NCBI RefSeq assembly: GCF_002858715.1
Contig: NZ_PJZH01000004.1
Location: forward strand, 1-64,000
Source of the DNA: Chimaeribacter coloradensis
Lineage (GTDB): Bacteria; Pseudomonadota; Gammaproteobacteria; Enterobacterales; Enterobacteriaceae
Reading direction: 5' to 3'
Length of the DNA: 64,000 bases
Below the pieces are notes generated by a model, which saw only the letters and a list, made by a program, of their open reading frames with translations, made no database searches and was not told where the DNA came from. Position numbers and translations under genes: made by a program. Position 1 is the first letter of the stretch; each line of letters opens with the position of its first letter. Below, piece by piece: positions 1-8,443 of this stretch.

Positions 1-1
1 G

Positions 2-352
2 TGGACGGTGCAGGCGCTGGCGGACTGGGTCGGCATCGGCGGTTTTGGCCCGCTGCTGGTGGGCAGCGCGGAAACAGTGGCCGATGAGCTGCAAAGCTGG
101 GTGGAGGAGACGGACGTCGACGGCTTTAACCTCGCCTACGCCGTGACGCACGAGACCTTTACCGATGTGGTGGAGCTGCTGATCCCGGAGTTGCAAAAAC
201 GCGGCGTCTATAAACAAGACTACGCGCCCGGCACGATGCGCGAAAAACTCTTCGGCCAGGGGCCGCGGCTGGCGGCACCGCACCCGGCGACCGGCTACCG
301 GTGGCCGCAACGTGACAATGTCACACAGGTACCGGCGGCGGGGGTATCATGA
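2..352 (+). CDS. LLM-class flavin-dependent monooxygenase, C-terminal part
   Basis: This is the 3' end of a gene that starts before the window. The last ~116 codons are present and the reading frame is open from base 2. The segment LLVGSAETVADELQSW, followed by GFNLAYAVTHETF and a tail ending near MREKLFGQG, is typical of the C-terminus of the NtaA/SnaA/DszA branch of FMN-dependent monooxygenases. These enzymes use reduced flavin from a partner reductase to oxidise organosulfur or amine substrates. Its stop overlaps the start of the MetN-like ATPase (ATGA), so enzyme and importer are translationally coupled. That fits uptake plus oxidative cleavage of a sulfur compound. The substrate cannot be read from the tail. 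Confidence 0.85.
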   Translation, partial: WTVQALADWVGIGGFGPLLVGSAETVADELQSWVEETDVDGFNLAYAVTHETFTDVVELLIPELQKRGVYKQDYAPGTMREKLFGQGPRLAAPHPATGYRWPQRDNVTQVPAAGVS

Positions 353-1368
353 TTGAGATCGATGACCTGCATAAACAGTACCGCAGCCGTTCCGGTGCGG
401 TGGCGGAGGTGCTGAAAGGGATTTCGCTGCGCGTCCCGGCGGGCGGGATCACGGCCATCGTCGGGCCGAGCGGGGCCGGGAAATCGACGCTGGCCAAGTG
501 CATCAGCCTGTTGGAAAAGCCCACCCGCGGCAGTATCCGGGTGAATGGCCAGGATCTTTCGCTGCTGACCGGTGAGGCGCTGCGCCGTGAACGCCGGGCG
601 ATTGGCACGGTGTTCCAGAGCTCGGCACTGCTGCAACGGAAAACCGTCTGGCAGAATGTGGCGCTGCCGCTGGAGTACCTGGGCGTGGTGCCGCATGAGA
701 TCAAACAGCATGTCGGTGCGTTGCTGGAGAGCGTCGGGCTGAGTGATAAGGCGGCCCGCTACCCGGCGCAGCTATCCGGCGGCCAGCGCCAGCGCGTCGG
801 CATTGCGCGGGCGCTGGCGCTGAAACCTTCGGTGCTGCTGGCGGATGAGGCCACCTCCGGCCTCGACCCCGATGCCACCGCGGCGATTCTGCACCTGCTG
901 ACGCAGCTGCGTGATGCGTTTGGCCTGTCGATCATCCTGATCACCCACGAGATGGACGTGGTACGCAGCACGGCAGATGCGGTGGCGGAGATCCGCGACG
1001 GCCGGCTGGTCCAGCAGGGCCGGGTGCGGGACTTGCTGGCGCAGCCGGGTTCCCTGCTGGGGGAACAGCTCTTTCCCCTGCGGGCGCTGGAGGGCGGTGG
1101 GGATCTGCTGTTGCAGGTCACCTACGGCACCCATGTGCCGGTGGCGACGGATTGGATCAGCCGCCTCAGCCGGCAGGGCAATCTGCATATCGATCTGCTG
1201 GGCGGGCACGTTGAGGTGATTGGCGACCGGCAGGCGGGGCGGGTGCGCATCGCCGTGCGCTTTAATGAGGCACCGGTGGCGGCGCAGTCACTGGTTCAGC
1301 AGCTGCACCAGCTGGGGCTGTCCGCTGAAATCCTCCACAGCGCGCCGGTCTGGCAGGAGGCGATATGA
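349..1368 (+). CDS. MetN-type ABC transporter ATP-binding protein
   Basis: ATPase of a methionine/organosulfur-type importer, 339 aa, the usual MetN length. Visible parts: Walker A GPSGAGKST (residues 39-47), signature LSGGQRQR (142-149), Walker B VLLADEATSGLD (from 162) and the H-loop His200. About 100 further residues at the C-terminus match a NIL regulatory domain, the substrate-sensing domain of MetN. It overlaps both neighbours by 4 bp, giving the order monooxygenase-ATPase-permease-binding protein. It is probably a paralogue of housekeeping metN because its partners are sulfur-scavenging enzymes. The transported compound is unknown; a methionine derivative or other organosulfur compound is inferred from context. 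Confidence 0.9.
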   Translation: MIEIDDLHKQYRSRSGAVAEVLKGISLRVPAGGITAIVGPSGAGKSTLAKCISLLEKPTRGSIRVNGQDLSLLTGEALRRERRAIGTVFQSSALLQRKTVWQNVALPLEYLGVVPHEIKQHVGALLESVGLSDKAARYPAQLSGGQRQRVGIARALALKPSVLLADEATSGLDPDATAAILHLLTQLRDAFGLSIILITHEMDVVRSTADAVAEIRDGRLVQQGRVRDLLAQPGSLLGEQLFPLRALEGGGDLLLQVTYGTHVPVATDWISRLSRQGNLHIDLLGGHVEVIGDRQAGRVRIAVRFNEAPVAAQSLVQQLHQLGLSAEILHSAPVWQEAI

Positions 1369-2066
1369 CCCCTTCCGCAGATGTCATGAGCCGGGATACC
1401 CCCTGGGATCAGATTGCCCCGCTGATGCTGCCGGCGTATGGCGAAACCTGGCTGATGGTCGGGATTGTGATGCTGCTGGTGGTGTCGATTGGCGGGGCGG
1501 TCGGCGTCATTCTGTTCAACACCTCATCACGCGGGCTGTTTCCGCACGCGGCGCTCCATCACACCCTGGGCTGGCTGGTGAACATCGGCCGTTCACTGCC
1601 TTTTCTGGTGCTGATGGCCGCGATCATCCCGTTCACCTTCTGGCTGACCGGCACCACCATCGGCATTCCCGCCGCGATTATCCCGATGGTGGTCGCCGGG
1701 GTGCCGTTCTTTGGCCGGCTGGTGGAAAACGCCCTGCGTGACCTGCCGCCGGACGTCACGGCGGTCGGGCTGGTGTCGGGCGGCTCATACTGGCAGATCA
1801 TCACCCGCGCCCAGCTGAGCGAGGCACTGCCCGCGCTGGTAGCAGCCATCACCCTCAACCTGATCGCCATGATTGAGTATTCGGCGATTGCCGGCACCAT
1901 CGGCGCAGGCGGCATCGGTTACCTGGCGGTGGTCTATGGCTACCAGCGTTTTGATAACCACATCATGATCGCCACCATCGTGGTGTTGATTGTGACTATC
2001 CAGTTGATTCAACTCTTGGGCGACCGTTTGGTTGCCGCCTTACAACCTCACCAGGAAGCAAAATAA
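1365..2066 (+). CDS. MetI-type ABC transporter permease
   Basis: Inner-membrane permease of the same importer, 233 aa with about five hydrophobic segments. The coupling (EAA) loop is visible around GLVSGGSYWQIITRAQL, and the family-typical run AIAGTIGAGGIGYLAV follows it. The C-terminal region QLIQLLGDRLV is also as in MetI. The start ATG overlaps the MetN stop by 4 bp. An N-terminal stretch of about 20 residues before the first membrane segment is slightly long for MetI. The binding protein follows after 2 bp, so the three transport genes form one unit. Confidence 0.88.
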   Translation: MTPSADVMSRDTPWDQIAPLMLPAYGETWLMVGIVMLLVVSIGGAVGVILFNTSSRGLFPHAALHHTLGWLVNIGRSLPFLVLMAAIIPFTFWLTGTTIGIPAAIIPMVVAGVPFFGRLVENALRDLPPDVTAVGLVSGGSYWQIITRAQLSEALPALVAAITLNLIAMIEYSAIAGTIGAGGIGYLAVVYGYQRFDNHIMIATIVVLIVTIQLIQLLGDRLVAALQPHQEAK

Positions 2067-2068
2067 TC

Positions 2069-2944
2069 ATGGCAAACCCAGGTTTTAGCATTGCGAAAAA
2101 GAGGCGCTGGCCGTGGCTGGTGGCCGGGGTGGTGGTAGTGGCGGCAGCCGGGGCCGCCTGGCACCTGCACGCCGGGCAGCCGCGACAGGCCACGTTCGGC
2201 AGCACGCTGAAAATCCATTTCGAACCGGCGATGGCCGGGGAGGAGCACCTGATCCAGTACATCGGTACACATATTGCGCCCGATTACGGCCTGACGCTGG
2301 TGGCTACCGGGTTGCAGGACCCGGTGCAGGCTGACCGGGCCGTGGCGGAGGGGCAGTTCGCCGCCACGGTATACCAGCATCAGTGGTGGCTGAAACAGGT
2401 GGTGGATGCCAACGGGTTTAAACTGACGCCGGTGCAGCCGGTCTTCCAGTGGGCGTTCGGCATCTACTCTGACCGCTACCCCTCGGTTGAGGCGCTACCG
2501 CAGGGGGCAGAGATTGTGGTGCCGAATGACGGGGCCAACCAGGGGCAGGCCTTGTGGCTGCTGCAACGCATTGGCCTGATAGGGCTGGACCCGGCGGTCG
2601 AGCCGCGTACGGCGAAGCTCCGGGACATCCGCGAGAACCCGCACAAGTTCGTCTTCAAGGAGCTGGATCTGCTGACGATGCCGCGCGCCCTGAACTCGGT
2701 GGATGCGGCGATAGGCTACGTCTCGCAATTTGACGCCGGTAAAGTGCCGCGTGAGAAAGGCATCCTGTTCCCGCCGGCACCGAAGACTTTCGCCTCGCAA
2801 CTGGTGATCGGCACGCCTTACCTGAAGGATGAGAACATCGTCAAACTTCAGCAGGCCTTTGCTGACCCCCGCGTCCAGACGTGGCTGCGCGAGACCGACG
2901 ATCCGCTGGTGAAAGGGGTGCTGGTGCCGGTCTCCGCCCAGTAA
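2069..2944 (+). CDS. MetQ/NlpA-family substrate-binding protein, membrane-anchored
   Basis: Binding component of the MetNI-type importer, 291 aa. The region KIHFEPAMAGEEHL through FKELDLLTMPRALNSVDAAIGY follows the NlpA/MetQ fold (compare the MetQ pattern of an amide-rich loop, then ALDDVDAA). The N-terminus is unusual: KKRRWPWL is followed by a hydrophobic stretch to about residue 32, and no lipobox cysteine is present. The protein is therefore probably held by an uncleaved signal anchor or released by ordinary cleavage, not lipidated as classical MetQ is. The gene starts 2 bp after the permease stop and ends the first operon block; a hairpin follows. Confidence 0.86.
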   Translation: MANPGFSIAKKRRWPWLVAGVVVVAAAGAAWHLHAGQPRQATFGSTLKIHFEPAMAGEEHLIQYIGTHIAPDYGLTLVATGLQDPVQADRAVAEGQFAATVYQHQWWLKQVVDANGFKLTPVQPVFQWAFGIYSDRYPSVEALPQGAEIVVPNDGANQGQALWLLQRIGLIGLDPAVEPRTAKLRDIRENPHKFVFKELDLLTMPRALNSVDAAIGYVSQFDAGKVPREKGILFPPAPKTFASQLVIGTPYLKDENIVKLQQAFADPRVQTWLRETDDPLVKGVLVPVSAQ

Positions 2945-2963
2945 GTGTTCCGGTGTTACCTGA

Positions 2964-2995
2964 CCGGGTCCGCGCAGGCTGACCCGGGTTTTCTG
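2964..2995 (+). terminator. Rho-independent terminator after the MetNIQ-type operon
   Basis: Arms CCGGGTC (2964-2970) and GACCCGG (2981-2987) flank a 10-base loop and are followed by GTTTTCTG. It lies 20 bp after the binding-protein stop and would separate the importer from the downstream MFS gene. Confidence 0.6.
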
Positions 2996-3114
2996 TTGGG
3001 TGTCATTCAGGCTATCTTTTTGAATAATCAGCATTTAAAAGCAGTTTTTGTTGTTTGTGATGTCAGCGGGCAATGCTTATAACCTCTTCTCACCTGCTTA
3101 ACAGAGAAGAAGCC

Positions 3115-4575
3115 ATGAGCACTTTACCGATAGATGACAGCCTGGCGGTTCCCCCGCGACACTCTGCGCCGGTCAGCTCAGCCAGTGACGTGGCGCGGCT
3201 GATCAACACCCGCAGTGACAAAAACAGCTACGCCCGCATGATCGTGTTTCTCGCGCTCGGCGGGGTTTTCCTCGACGCTTACGATCTCACTACGCTCTCT
3301 TACGGCATCGACGATGTGGTGCGCGAATTCAGCCTGACCCCGACCCTGACCGGGCTGGTCACCTCGTCGATTATGATCGGCACCATCGTCGGCAACCTGC
3401 TCGGCGGCTGGCTCACCGACAAATATGGCCGCTATTCAGTATTTATGGCCGACATGCTGTTCTTTGTGGTGTCGGCGATTGCCGCCGGGCTGGCCCCCAA
3501 CGTCTGGGTATTGATCGGCGCGCGCTTTTTGATGGGCATCGGCGTCGGGATCGATTTGCCGGTGGCGATGGCCTACCTGGCGGAGTTCTCCAGATTCAGC
3601 GGCAAAGGGAACAAAGCCTCCCGGCTCGCGGCCTGGTGCCCGATGTGGTACGCCGCCTCCTCGGTCTGTTTCTTCATCATTTTCGGCCTCTACTTCCTGC
3701 TGCCGGAACAGCACCTGGACTGGCTGTGGCGCGCCTCGCTGCTGTTTGGTGCCGTACCGGCACTGATTATTATCGCGGTGCGCAGCCGGTTTATGAATGA
3801 GTCGCCGTTGTGGGCTGCCAGCCAGGGTGACCTGAAAGAGGCGGTGCGCATTTTGCGTGACTCCTACGGCATCCACGCCCATGAGGCGGAACCGGATGCC
3901 CCGCAGGCGGCGAAACCCGCCGCGCCGAAAGTGGGCTTCCGCGTGCTGTTTGAGAAGCCTTACCGCGAACGCACCATTGTCGCCGGGGTGATGAACGTCT
4001 GTATCTCGTTTGAGTACACCGCCATCGCCTTTTTCCTGCCGTCGATTCTGGCGCAGTTCCTTGGCGCGGGCGTATTTGAAACCATCTCCGCCTCGCTGGG
4101 GCTGAATGCGCTGTTCGCCTTTACCGGCGGGCTGCTCGGGATGCGGCTGGCGTGGAAATACCCGTCGCGCCACGTGGCGATAGCCGGGTTCGCACTGCAA
4201 TTCATCGCCCTGGTGGCGCTGGCCCTGATCGGCCACCCGCAGGCGGCGCTGGGCATCGGCTTTGCGATACTGATGCTGGGCCTCTGGCTGTTCGCTGAAG
4301 GGTTCGGCCCCGGCGCACAGCTGATGATCTACCCGGCGCTCTCCTACCCGACCTCGATCCGCGCCACCGGCGTCGGTTTCAGCCGCTCGCTCTCCGGCAT
4401 CGGCAGCGCGCTGGCGCTGTTTATCCTGCCGATCCTTCAGGCGTCCCTCGGCACCAATATGTTCTGGGTGGTGTCGCTCAGCGCCCTGATCCCGATTCTT
4501 TTCCTGCTGGTGGTTCGTTTTGAGCCGACCCGCCATGACATTGACGATCACCAACCCGAAGGAGATTCTTTATGA
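3115..4575 (+). CDS. MFS transporter (AAHS / sugar-porter-like)
   Basis: Twelve-helix major facilitator, 486 aa from the chosen start. The loop 2-3 signature GGWLTDKYGRYS and the motif FLDAYDLTTLSYGID near the start of helix 1 are typical of organic-acid or aromatic-acid type carriers. I prefer the ATG at 3115, which is preceded by AGAGAAG; the frame is open back to 3073 but those codons have no ribosome site. The last bases overlap the SfnB-like gene (ATGA at 4572), so carrier and flavoenzyme are coupled. Import of a sulfur compound, or export of a by-product, is inferred from the neighbours. The substrate is unknown. Confidence 0.85.
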   Translation: MSTLPIDDSLAVPPRHSAPVSSASDVARLINTRSDKNSYARMIVFLALGGVFLDAYDLTTLSYGIDDVVREFSLTPTLTGLVTSSIMIGTIVGNLLGGWLTDKYGRYSVFMADMLFFVVSAIAAGLAPNVWVLIGARFLMGIGVGIDLPVAMAYLAEFSRFSGKGNKASRLAAWCPMWYAASSVCFFIIFGLYFLLPEQHLDWLWRASLLFGAVPALIIIAVRSRFMNESPLWAASQGDLKEAVRILRDSYGIHAHEAEPDAPQAAKPAAPKVGFRVLFEKPYRERTIVAGVMNVCISFEYTAIAFFLPSILAQFLGAGVFETISASLGLNALFAFTGGLLGMRLAWKYPSRHVAIAGFALQFIALVALALIGHPQAALGIGFAILMLGLWLFAEGFGPGAQLMIYPALSYPTSIRATGVGFSRSLSGIGSALALFILPILQASLGTNMFWVVSLSALIPILFLLVVRFEPTRHDIDDHQPEGDSL

Positions 4576-5789
4576 CCACGACTTTGCTCTCAACCGGCAC
4601 TGACTATGCCGGACTGGCGGCGCGCTTCCGCCCGGTGTTTGCCCGCATCGCCGAGGGGGCGCGTGAACGTGAACGCACCCGCACCCTGCCGACCGAGCCG
4701 GTTCAGTGGCTGAAAGAGGCGGGCTTCGGCACCCTGCGCATCCCGCGTGAGAAAGGCGGGTTTGGGGCCTCCCTGCCGCAGCTGTTCAGTCTGCTGATCG
4801 AGCTGGCCGAGGCGGATTCCAACCTGCCGCAGGCGCTGCGGGCGCACGTGGCCTTTGTGGAGGACCGCCTGAACCAGCCCGACTCCCCGGCGCGCGACCG
4901 CTGGTTCCGCCGCTTTATTGACGGCGAGATTGTCGGCAGCGGCTGGACGGAGATCGGCAACGTTAAGCTTGGTGAGGTCAACACCAAAGTCACCCCGCAG
5001 AGCGGCGGCTGGCGGCTGGACGGCGAGAAGTTTTACAGCACCGGCACGCTGTTTGCCGACTGGATCGATGTGTTTGCCGAGCGCAGTGATACCGGCGGCG
5101 CGGTGATCGCCCTCGTCAGTACCCACCAGCCGGCGGTGACGCGTGAGGATGACTGGGACGGCTTCGGCCAGCGGCTGACCGGCAGCGGCACCACGCGCTT
5201 TGTGCAGGCGGACGTCGAGCAGGATCATGTGTATGACTTCGCGACGCGTTTCCGCTACCAGACGGCGTTTTACCAGCATGTGTTGCTGGCGACGCTGGCC
5301 GGGATTGCGCGGGCAGTGCTGCGGGACGTAAAAGAGGAAGTGCAGCAGCGCCGCCGGGTTTACAGCCACGGCAACGCCGGGCAGGTGCGTGATGATGTGC
5401 AGGTGTTGCAGGTGGTCGGGCAGATCGCCTCCTGGGCATACGCCACCGAGGCCACGGTGTTGCAGGCCGCGCACTCCCTGCAACAGGCCTATGAGGCGCA
5501 CCTGTCGGACGATGAGGCACAGTTGCAGGCGCTGAACGTGGCCGCGGAAATCGATGCTGCGAAAGCGCAGGCGATCGCCAGCGACCTGGTACCGCGCGCC
5601 GCCACGGAGCTGTTCAATGCGCTGGGTGCGTCAGATACCCGGCTGAGCAAGGCGCTGGATCGCCACTGGCGCAATGCGCGCACGGTGGCCTCCCATAACC
5701 CGGTGATCTACAAACTCCGCAGTGTGGGGGAGTGGGAGGTGAACGGCAAGGAGCCGGTGTTTGTCTGGCAGATTGGTAACGGCGGGTAA
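4572..5789 (+). CDS. SfnB-family acyl-CoA-dehydrogenase-like sulfur acquisition oxidoreductase
   Basis: Flavoprotein of the acyl-CoA dehydrogenase fold, 405 aa. Family features: an N-terminal helical domain with EAGFGTLRIPREKGGFGA, a middle flavin-binding part with SGWTEIGN and GWRLDGEKFYSTGT, and a helical C-terminal domain ending in SHNPVIYKLRSVGEWEVNG. This set matches the SfnB/DszC-like group, FMNH2-dependent monooxygenases used in sulfone and organosulfur desulfurisation. It is coupled to the MFS gene and lies near the LLM monooxygenase and MetNIQ importer, so the whole block reads as alternative sulfur scavenging. Substrate not determined. Confidence 0.87.
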   Translation: MTTTLLSTGTDYAGLAARFRPVFARIAEGARERERTRTLPTEPVQWLKEAGFGTLRIPREKGGFGASLPQLFSLLIELAEADSNLPQALRAHVAFVEDRLNQPDSPARDRWFRRFIDGEIVGSGWTEIGNVKLGEVNTKVTPQSGGWRLDGEKFYSTGTLFADWIDVFAERSDTGGAVIALVSTHQPAVTREDDWDGFGQRLTGSGTTRFVQADVEQDHVYDFATRFRYQTAFYQHVLLATLAGIARAVLRDVKEEVQQRRRVYSHGNAGQVRDDVQVLQVVGQIASWAYATEATVLQAAHSLQQAYEAHLSDDEAQLQALNVAAEIDAAKAQAIASDLVPRAATELFNALGASDTRLSKALDRHWRNARTVASHNPVIYKLRSVGEWEVNGKEPVFVWQIGNGG

Positions 5790-5806
5790 ACCTTCAGGCA
5801 ACCGGT

Positions 5807-5835
5807 GAGAAAACGGGCGGCCGGGACGCCGCCCG
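5807..5835 (-). terminator. Terminator of the ssuA-like gene
   Basis: Perfect 8-bp stem CGGGCGGC (5814-5821) and GCCGCCCG (5828-5835) with a 6-base loop. On the minus strand the hairpin is followed by TTTTCTC. It sits between two convergent genes and is oriented to stop the minus-strand transcript. Confidence 0.65.
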
Positions 5836-5841
5836 GATTGA

Positions 5842-6807
5842 TCACTGCTTCAGTGCGGCATCCTGTGACCAGGTGGCGCTGCGCACATCCACTTTCACCG
5901 GCAGCAGGCCGATCTGGGTAAATTTATCCGCCAGCGCCTGCTGCCGGGTGAAGACCTCCGCCGTCATACGTTCCGCCCCGAACGGCATCCGTGCCAGCGC
6001 CCGCGCCCAGATCGGCTGCGGCAACCCGGTCGACGCCGACAAAATACCGGCCGCCTCATCCGGGTGGCTGTTCGCCCAGCTGCTCAGCGTTGCCAGCTCG
6101 TCCAGCACCTGTTTCGCGGTGTCCGGGTAGTGGTCGGCAAATTTGCGGCTGGCCAGGTAGAAGGTGTAGTGCGGTACCAGCCCTTCGGCATTTTTAACCA
6201 GGCGGGCCTTGGCGTTGGTTTCCACTTCGGCGTAGAACGGGTCCCAGATCACCCAGGCATCTACCGAGCCGCGCTGGAAGGCGGCGCGGGCGTCGCTGGG
6301 CGGCAGGTAGACCGGGGTGATCTCTTTGTAGTTCAGCCCGGCATTTTCCAGCGCGCTGACCAGCAGGTAGTTCACGTCCGAGCCTTTGTTCAGCGCGACG
6401 CGTTTGCCTTTCAGGTCTGCCACAGTTTTTATCGGGGAGTTCTCCGGCACCACGATCGCTTCGGTTTTCGGGTTCGCCGGGGAGTGGCCGAGGTAGACCA
6501 GGTCGGCCTGCGCCGCCTGGGCAAAGGTCGGCGGCGCGTCACCGGTGGCCGCCAGGTCGATGCTGCCGACGTTCAGCCCCTCCAGCATCTGCGGCCCGGC
6601 GGGGAACTCCACCCAGCGCACCTTAATCCCCTGTTTTTTAAAATCTTCATCCAGCGTGCCGCGGTATTTCAGCAGCGCGAAGATATTGGCCTTCTGGTAG
6701 CCGATATTGACGGTGTCCGGTTTCTCTGCCGCCACGGCAGAGGAGGCGACCAGCGCCAGCCCGATGGCCGCCGCGCTGAACAGGGGGGTGAATCCTTTTT
6801 TACGCAT
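5842..6807 (-). CDS. ssuA: SsuA-like aliphatic sulfonate ABC transporter binding protein
   Basis: Periplasmic binding protein for alkanesulfonates, 321 aa with a Sec signal peptide (MRKKGFTPLF to about SSAVAA). The body carries VNIGYQKAN, WVEFPAGPQMLEGLNVGSID, GDAPPTFAQA, ENSPIKTVADLKGKRVA, SDARAAFQRGSVDAWVIWDP, the diagnostic series of E. coli SsuA. It stands alone, with no ssuB, C, D or E beside it, so it is either an orphan paralogue feeding a transporter elsewhere or it works with the adjoining sulfur genes. It converges on the SfnB-like gene with a terminator between them. Confidence 0.9.
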   Translation of the reverse strand: MRKKGFTPLFSAAAIGLALVASSAVAAEKPDTVNIGYQKANIFALLKYRGTLDEDFKKQGIKVRWVEFPAGPQMLEGLNVGSIDLAATGDAPPTFAQAAQADLVYLGHSPANPKTEAIVVPENSPIKTVADLKGKRVALNKGSDVNYLLVSALENAGLNYKEITPVYLPPSDARAAFQRGSVDAWVIWDPFYAEVETNAKARLVKNAEGLVPHYTFYLASRKFADHYPDTAKQVLDELATLSSWANSHPDEAAGILSASTGLPQPIWARALARMPFGAERMTAEVFTRQQALADKFTQIGLLPVKVDVRSATWSQDAALKQ

Positions 6808-7006
6808 GTTTTCGTCTCATCTCAGGGAATCAGGGTGACCGTGCCAATGCCGCTGCGCCGCACGGAATGCCCCCATCCTGACGAGCTGAAGCTGAATTGA
6901 AAACGGCTTTATCGGAATAATATATGCCTAATTATTAAATGCTTTTTGTGGATTTGGTTAGCCGGGAAATGGATAACGGGCTGGGAAAGGGCGGGTAAAT
7001 TGTCGC

Positions 7007-7047
7007 AAAGTGCACAGCGAAAAAAACGGCCTAAACGCGTACACTTT
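7007..7047. promoter_or_regulatory. Imperfect inverted repeat AAAGTGCAC / GTACACTTT
   Basis: Arms at 7007-7015 and 7039-7047 match at 8 of 9 positions across 23 bases. It lies midway in the divergent region and could be a regulator site or a hairpin; no function is assigned. Confidence 0.35.
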
Positions 7048-7090
7048 CTCCGCGCTTTTTCTGGCTTCTCTTTTTTAAGATCAACGCGCT

Positions 7091-7108
7091 ATCGCAGGTT
7101 GCTGCGAT
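7091..7108. promoter_or_regulatory. Dyad ATCGCAG-GTTG-CTGCGAT upstream of sotB-like gene
   Basis: Perfect 7-bp arms around a 4-base centre, about 100 bp upstream of the efflux gene. It could be an operator or a leader hairpin. The centre position relative to a promoter is unknown. Confidence 0.35.
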
Positions 7109-7204
7109 ACATTCTTATGTCTAGACTTCAATAAAATCATTATAATTTTGCGATGAGAGTCTCAAAATATTTTCACTTCAAAGTAGGACGCTTAAGATTG
7201 CATC

Positions 7205-8395
7205 ATGACTGATACCCTTTCGGAACTCCCTCAGACGTCGCGCCGTGTGCAGTGGTCGCGCGTGCTGCTGCTCAGCATCAGTGCTTTTATTTTTAATACC
7301 ACCGAGTTTGTGCCGGTGGGGCTGTTGACGGACATCGCCCAGACGTACGGCATCGATACCGCGCAGGCGGGCTGGATGCTGACTATCTACGCCTGGGTGG
7401 TGGCGCTGATGTCGCTGCCGCTGATGCTGGTCACCAGCAAGGTGGAGCGCAAAACCCTGCTGCTCTGGACGTTCGTGGTGTTCATCCTCAGCCATGTGCT
7501 CTCCGTGGTGGCCTGGAACTTCTGGCTGCTGGTGGCGGGGCGCATCGGCATCGCGCTGGCGCACGCGATTTTCTGGTCGATCAGCGCGTCGATCGCCATC
7601 CGCGTGGCACCGCCAAGCAAGAAAACCCAGGCGCTGAGTATGCTGGCGACCGGTACCGCACTGGCGATGGTGCTTGGCCTGCCGCTGGGGCGGATCATCG
7701 GCCAGTTGCTGGGCTGGCGCATGACCTTCGTGGCGATCGGCGTCTCCGCCGTGGTGACGCTGGTGATGCTCTACAAACTGCTGCCGCCGCTGGTGAGTGA
7801 GCACCACGCCTCGCTGAAAAGCGTGCCGGCCCTGCTGCGCCGCCCGATGCTGCTCTGCCTCTATATTTTCACCGCGCTGGTGTTTACCGCGCACTACACC
7901 GCCTACAGCTACATTGAGCCGTACATCAAAGAGATCGGCCAGATGGGCGACGGCTTTACCACTCTGCTGCTGCTGGTGTTCGGCGGGGCGGGCATCCTCG
8001 GCAGCCTGCTGTTCGGCTTTATGGGCGAGCGCTTTACCACCACGCTGCTGATGGTGTCGATTGCGATGATCACCCTCTCGATGTTCCTGCTCAATTTCGT
8101 GGCGACCAACGCCGTGGAGATGCTGATCCTGAGCGTGTTCTGGGGCATGGCGATCATGATGGTGAACCTGTCGTTCCAGGTGAAAGTGCTGGCGACGGAC
8201 GCCAACTCCCCGGACATCATCATGTCGATCTACTCGTCGATTGTGAACCTGGGCATCGGCCTCGGCGCGCTGCTCGGCAACCAGATTATTCTTTTCTCGT
8301 CACTCGGGGATATCGGCGAAACCGGCGCGGCGATCGGGCTGCTGACCTTTATCCTGCTGGCGCTCTACCTGCGCAAACAGGTGAAACTGCGCTGA
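7205..8395 (+). CDS. sotB: SotB-like MFS sugar/arabinose efflux transporter
   Basis: Twelve-helix MFS exporter, 396 aa. Strong agreement with E. coli SotB (YdeA): AFIFNTTEFVPVGLL, MLTIYAWVVALMSLP, FWSISASIAIRVAP, ATGTALAMVLGLPLGR, FTAHYTAYSYIEP. SotB exports arabinose and IPTG-like sugars and belongs to the drug:H+ antiporter-1 family. A solo gene with its own upstream region and a strong terminator-like hairpin after it. The ATG at 7205 has only a weak ribosome site (AAGATTG). The physiological substrate here is not provable from sequence. Confidence 0.88.
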   Translation: MTDTLSELPQTSRRVQWSRVLLLSISAFIFNTTEFVPVGLLTDIAQTYGIDTAQAGWMLTIYAWVVALMSLPLMLVTSKVERKTLLLWTFVVFILSHVLSVVAWNFWLLVAGRIGIALAHAIFWSISASIAIRVAPPSKKTQALSMLATGTALAMVLGLPLGRIIGQLLGWRMTFVAIGVSAVVTLVMLYKLLPPLVSEHHASLKSVPALLRRPMLLCLYIFTALVFTAHYTAYSYIEPYIKEIGQMGDGFTTLLLLVFGGAGILGSLLFGFMGERFTTTLLMVSIAMITLSMFLLNFVATNAVEMLILSVFWGMAIMMVNLSFQVKVLATDANSPDIIMSIYSSIVNLGIGLGALLGNQIILFSSLGDIGETGAAIGLLTFILLALYLRKQVKLR

Positions 8396-8402
8396 CGTTT
8401 CT

Positions 8403-8423
8403 GCGCCGGGTCTGCCCCGGCGC
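8403..8423. terminator. Hairpin between convergent sotB-like and MocR genes
   Basis: Perfect stem GCGCCGGG (8403-8410) and CCCGGCGC (8416-8423), 5-base loop, followed on the plus strand by ATTCCCCTTTCTG. It likely stops sotB transcription and may also serve the opposing gene. Confidence 0.55.
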
Positions 8424-8443
8424 ATTCCCCTTTCTGTCCCCTG

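Larger units (their letters stand above)
6808..7204. other. Divergent intergenic region between ssuA-like and sotB-like genes
   Basis: About 400 bp without a convincing gene, more AT-rich than its flanks. It must hold promoters for both divergent genes. Two dyads stand out and are listed separately (7007-7047 and 7091-7108). The ORF that begins at 6946 has no ribosome site and an arginine-rich product, so it is not called. Confidence 0.6.

Noticed and set aside
3436-4554. Long open frame on the minus strand opposite the MFS gene
   Set aside because: Product is rich in Arg, Gln and His with no family pattern; it mirrors the codon bias of the real MFS gene on the other strand.
6064-6900. Plus-strand frame opposite the ssuA-like gene
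   Set aside because: The ssuA-like reading has signal peptide and family motifs; the other strand has none.
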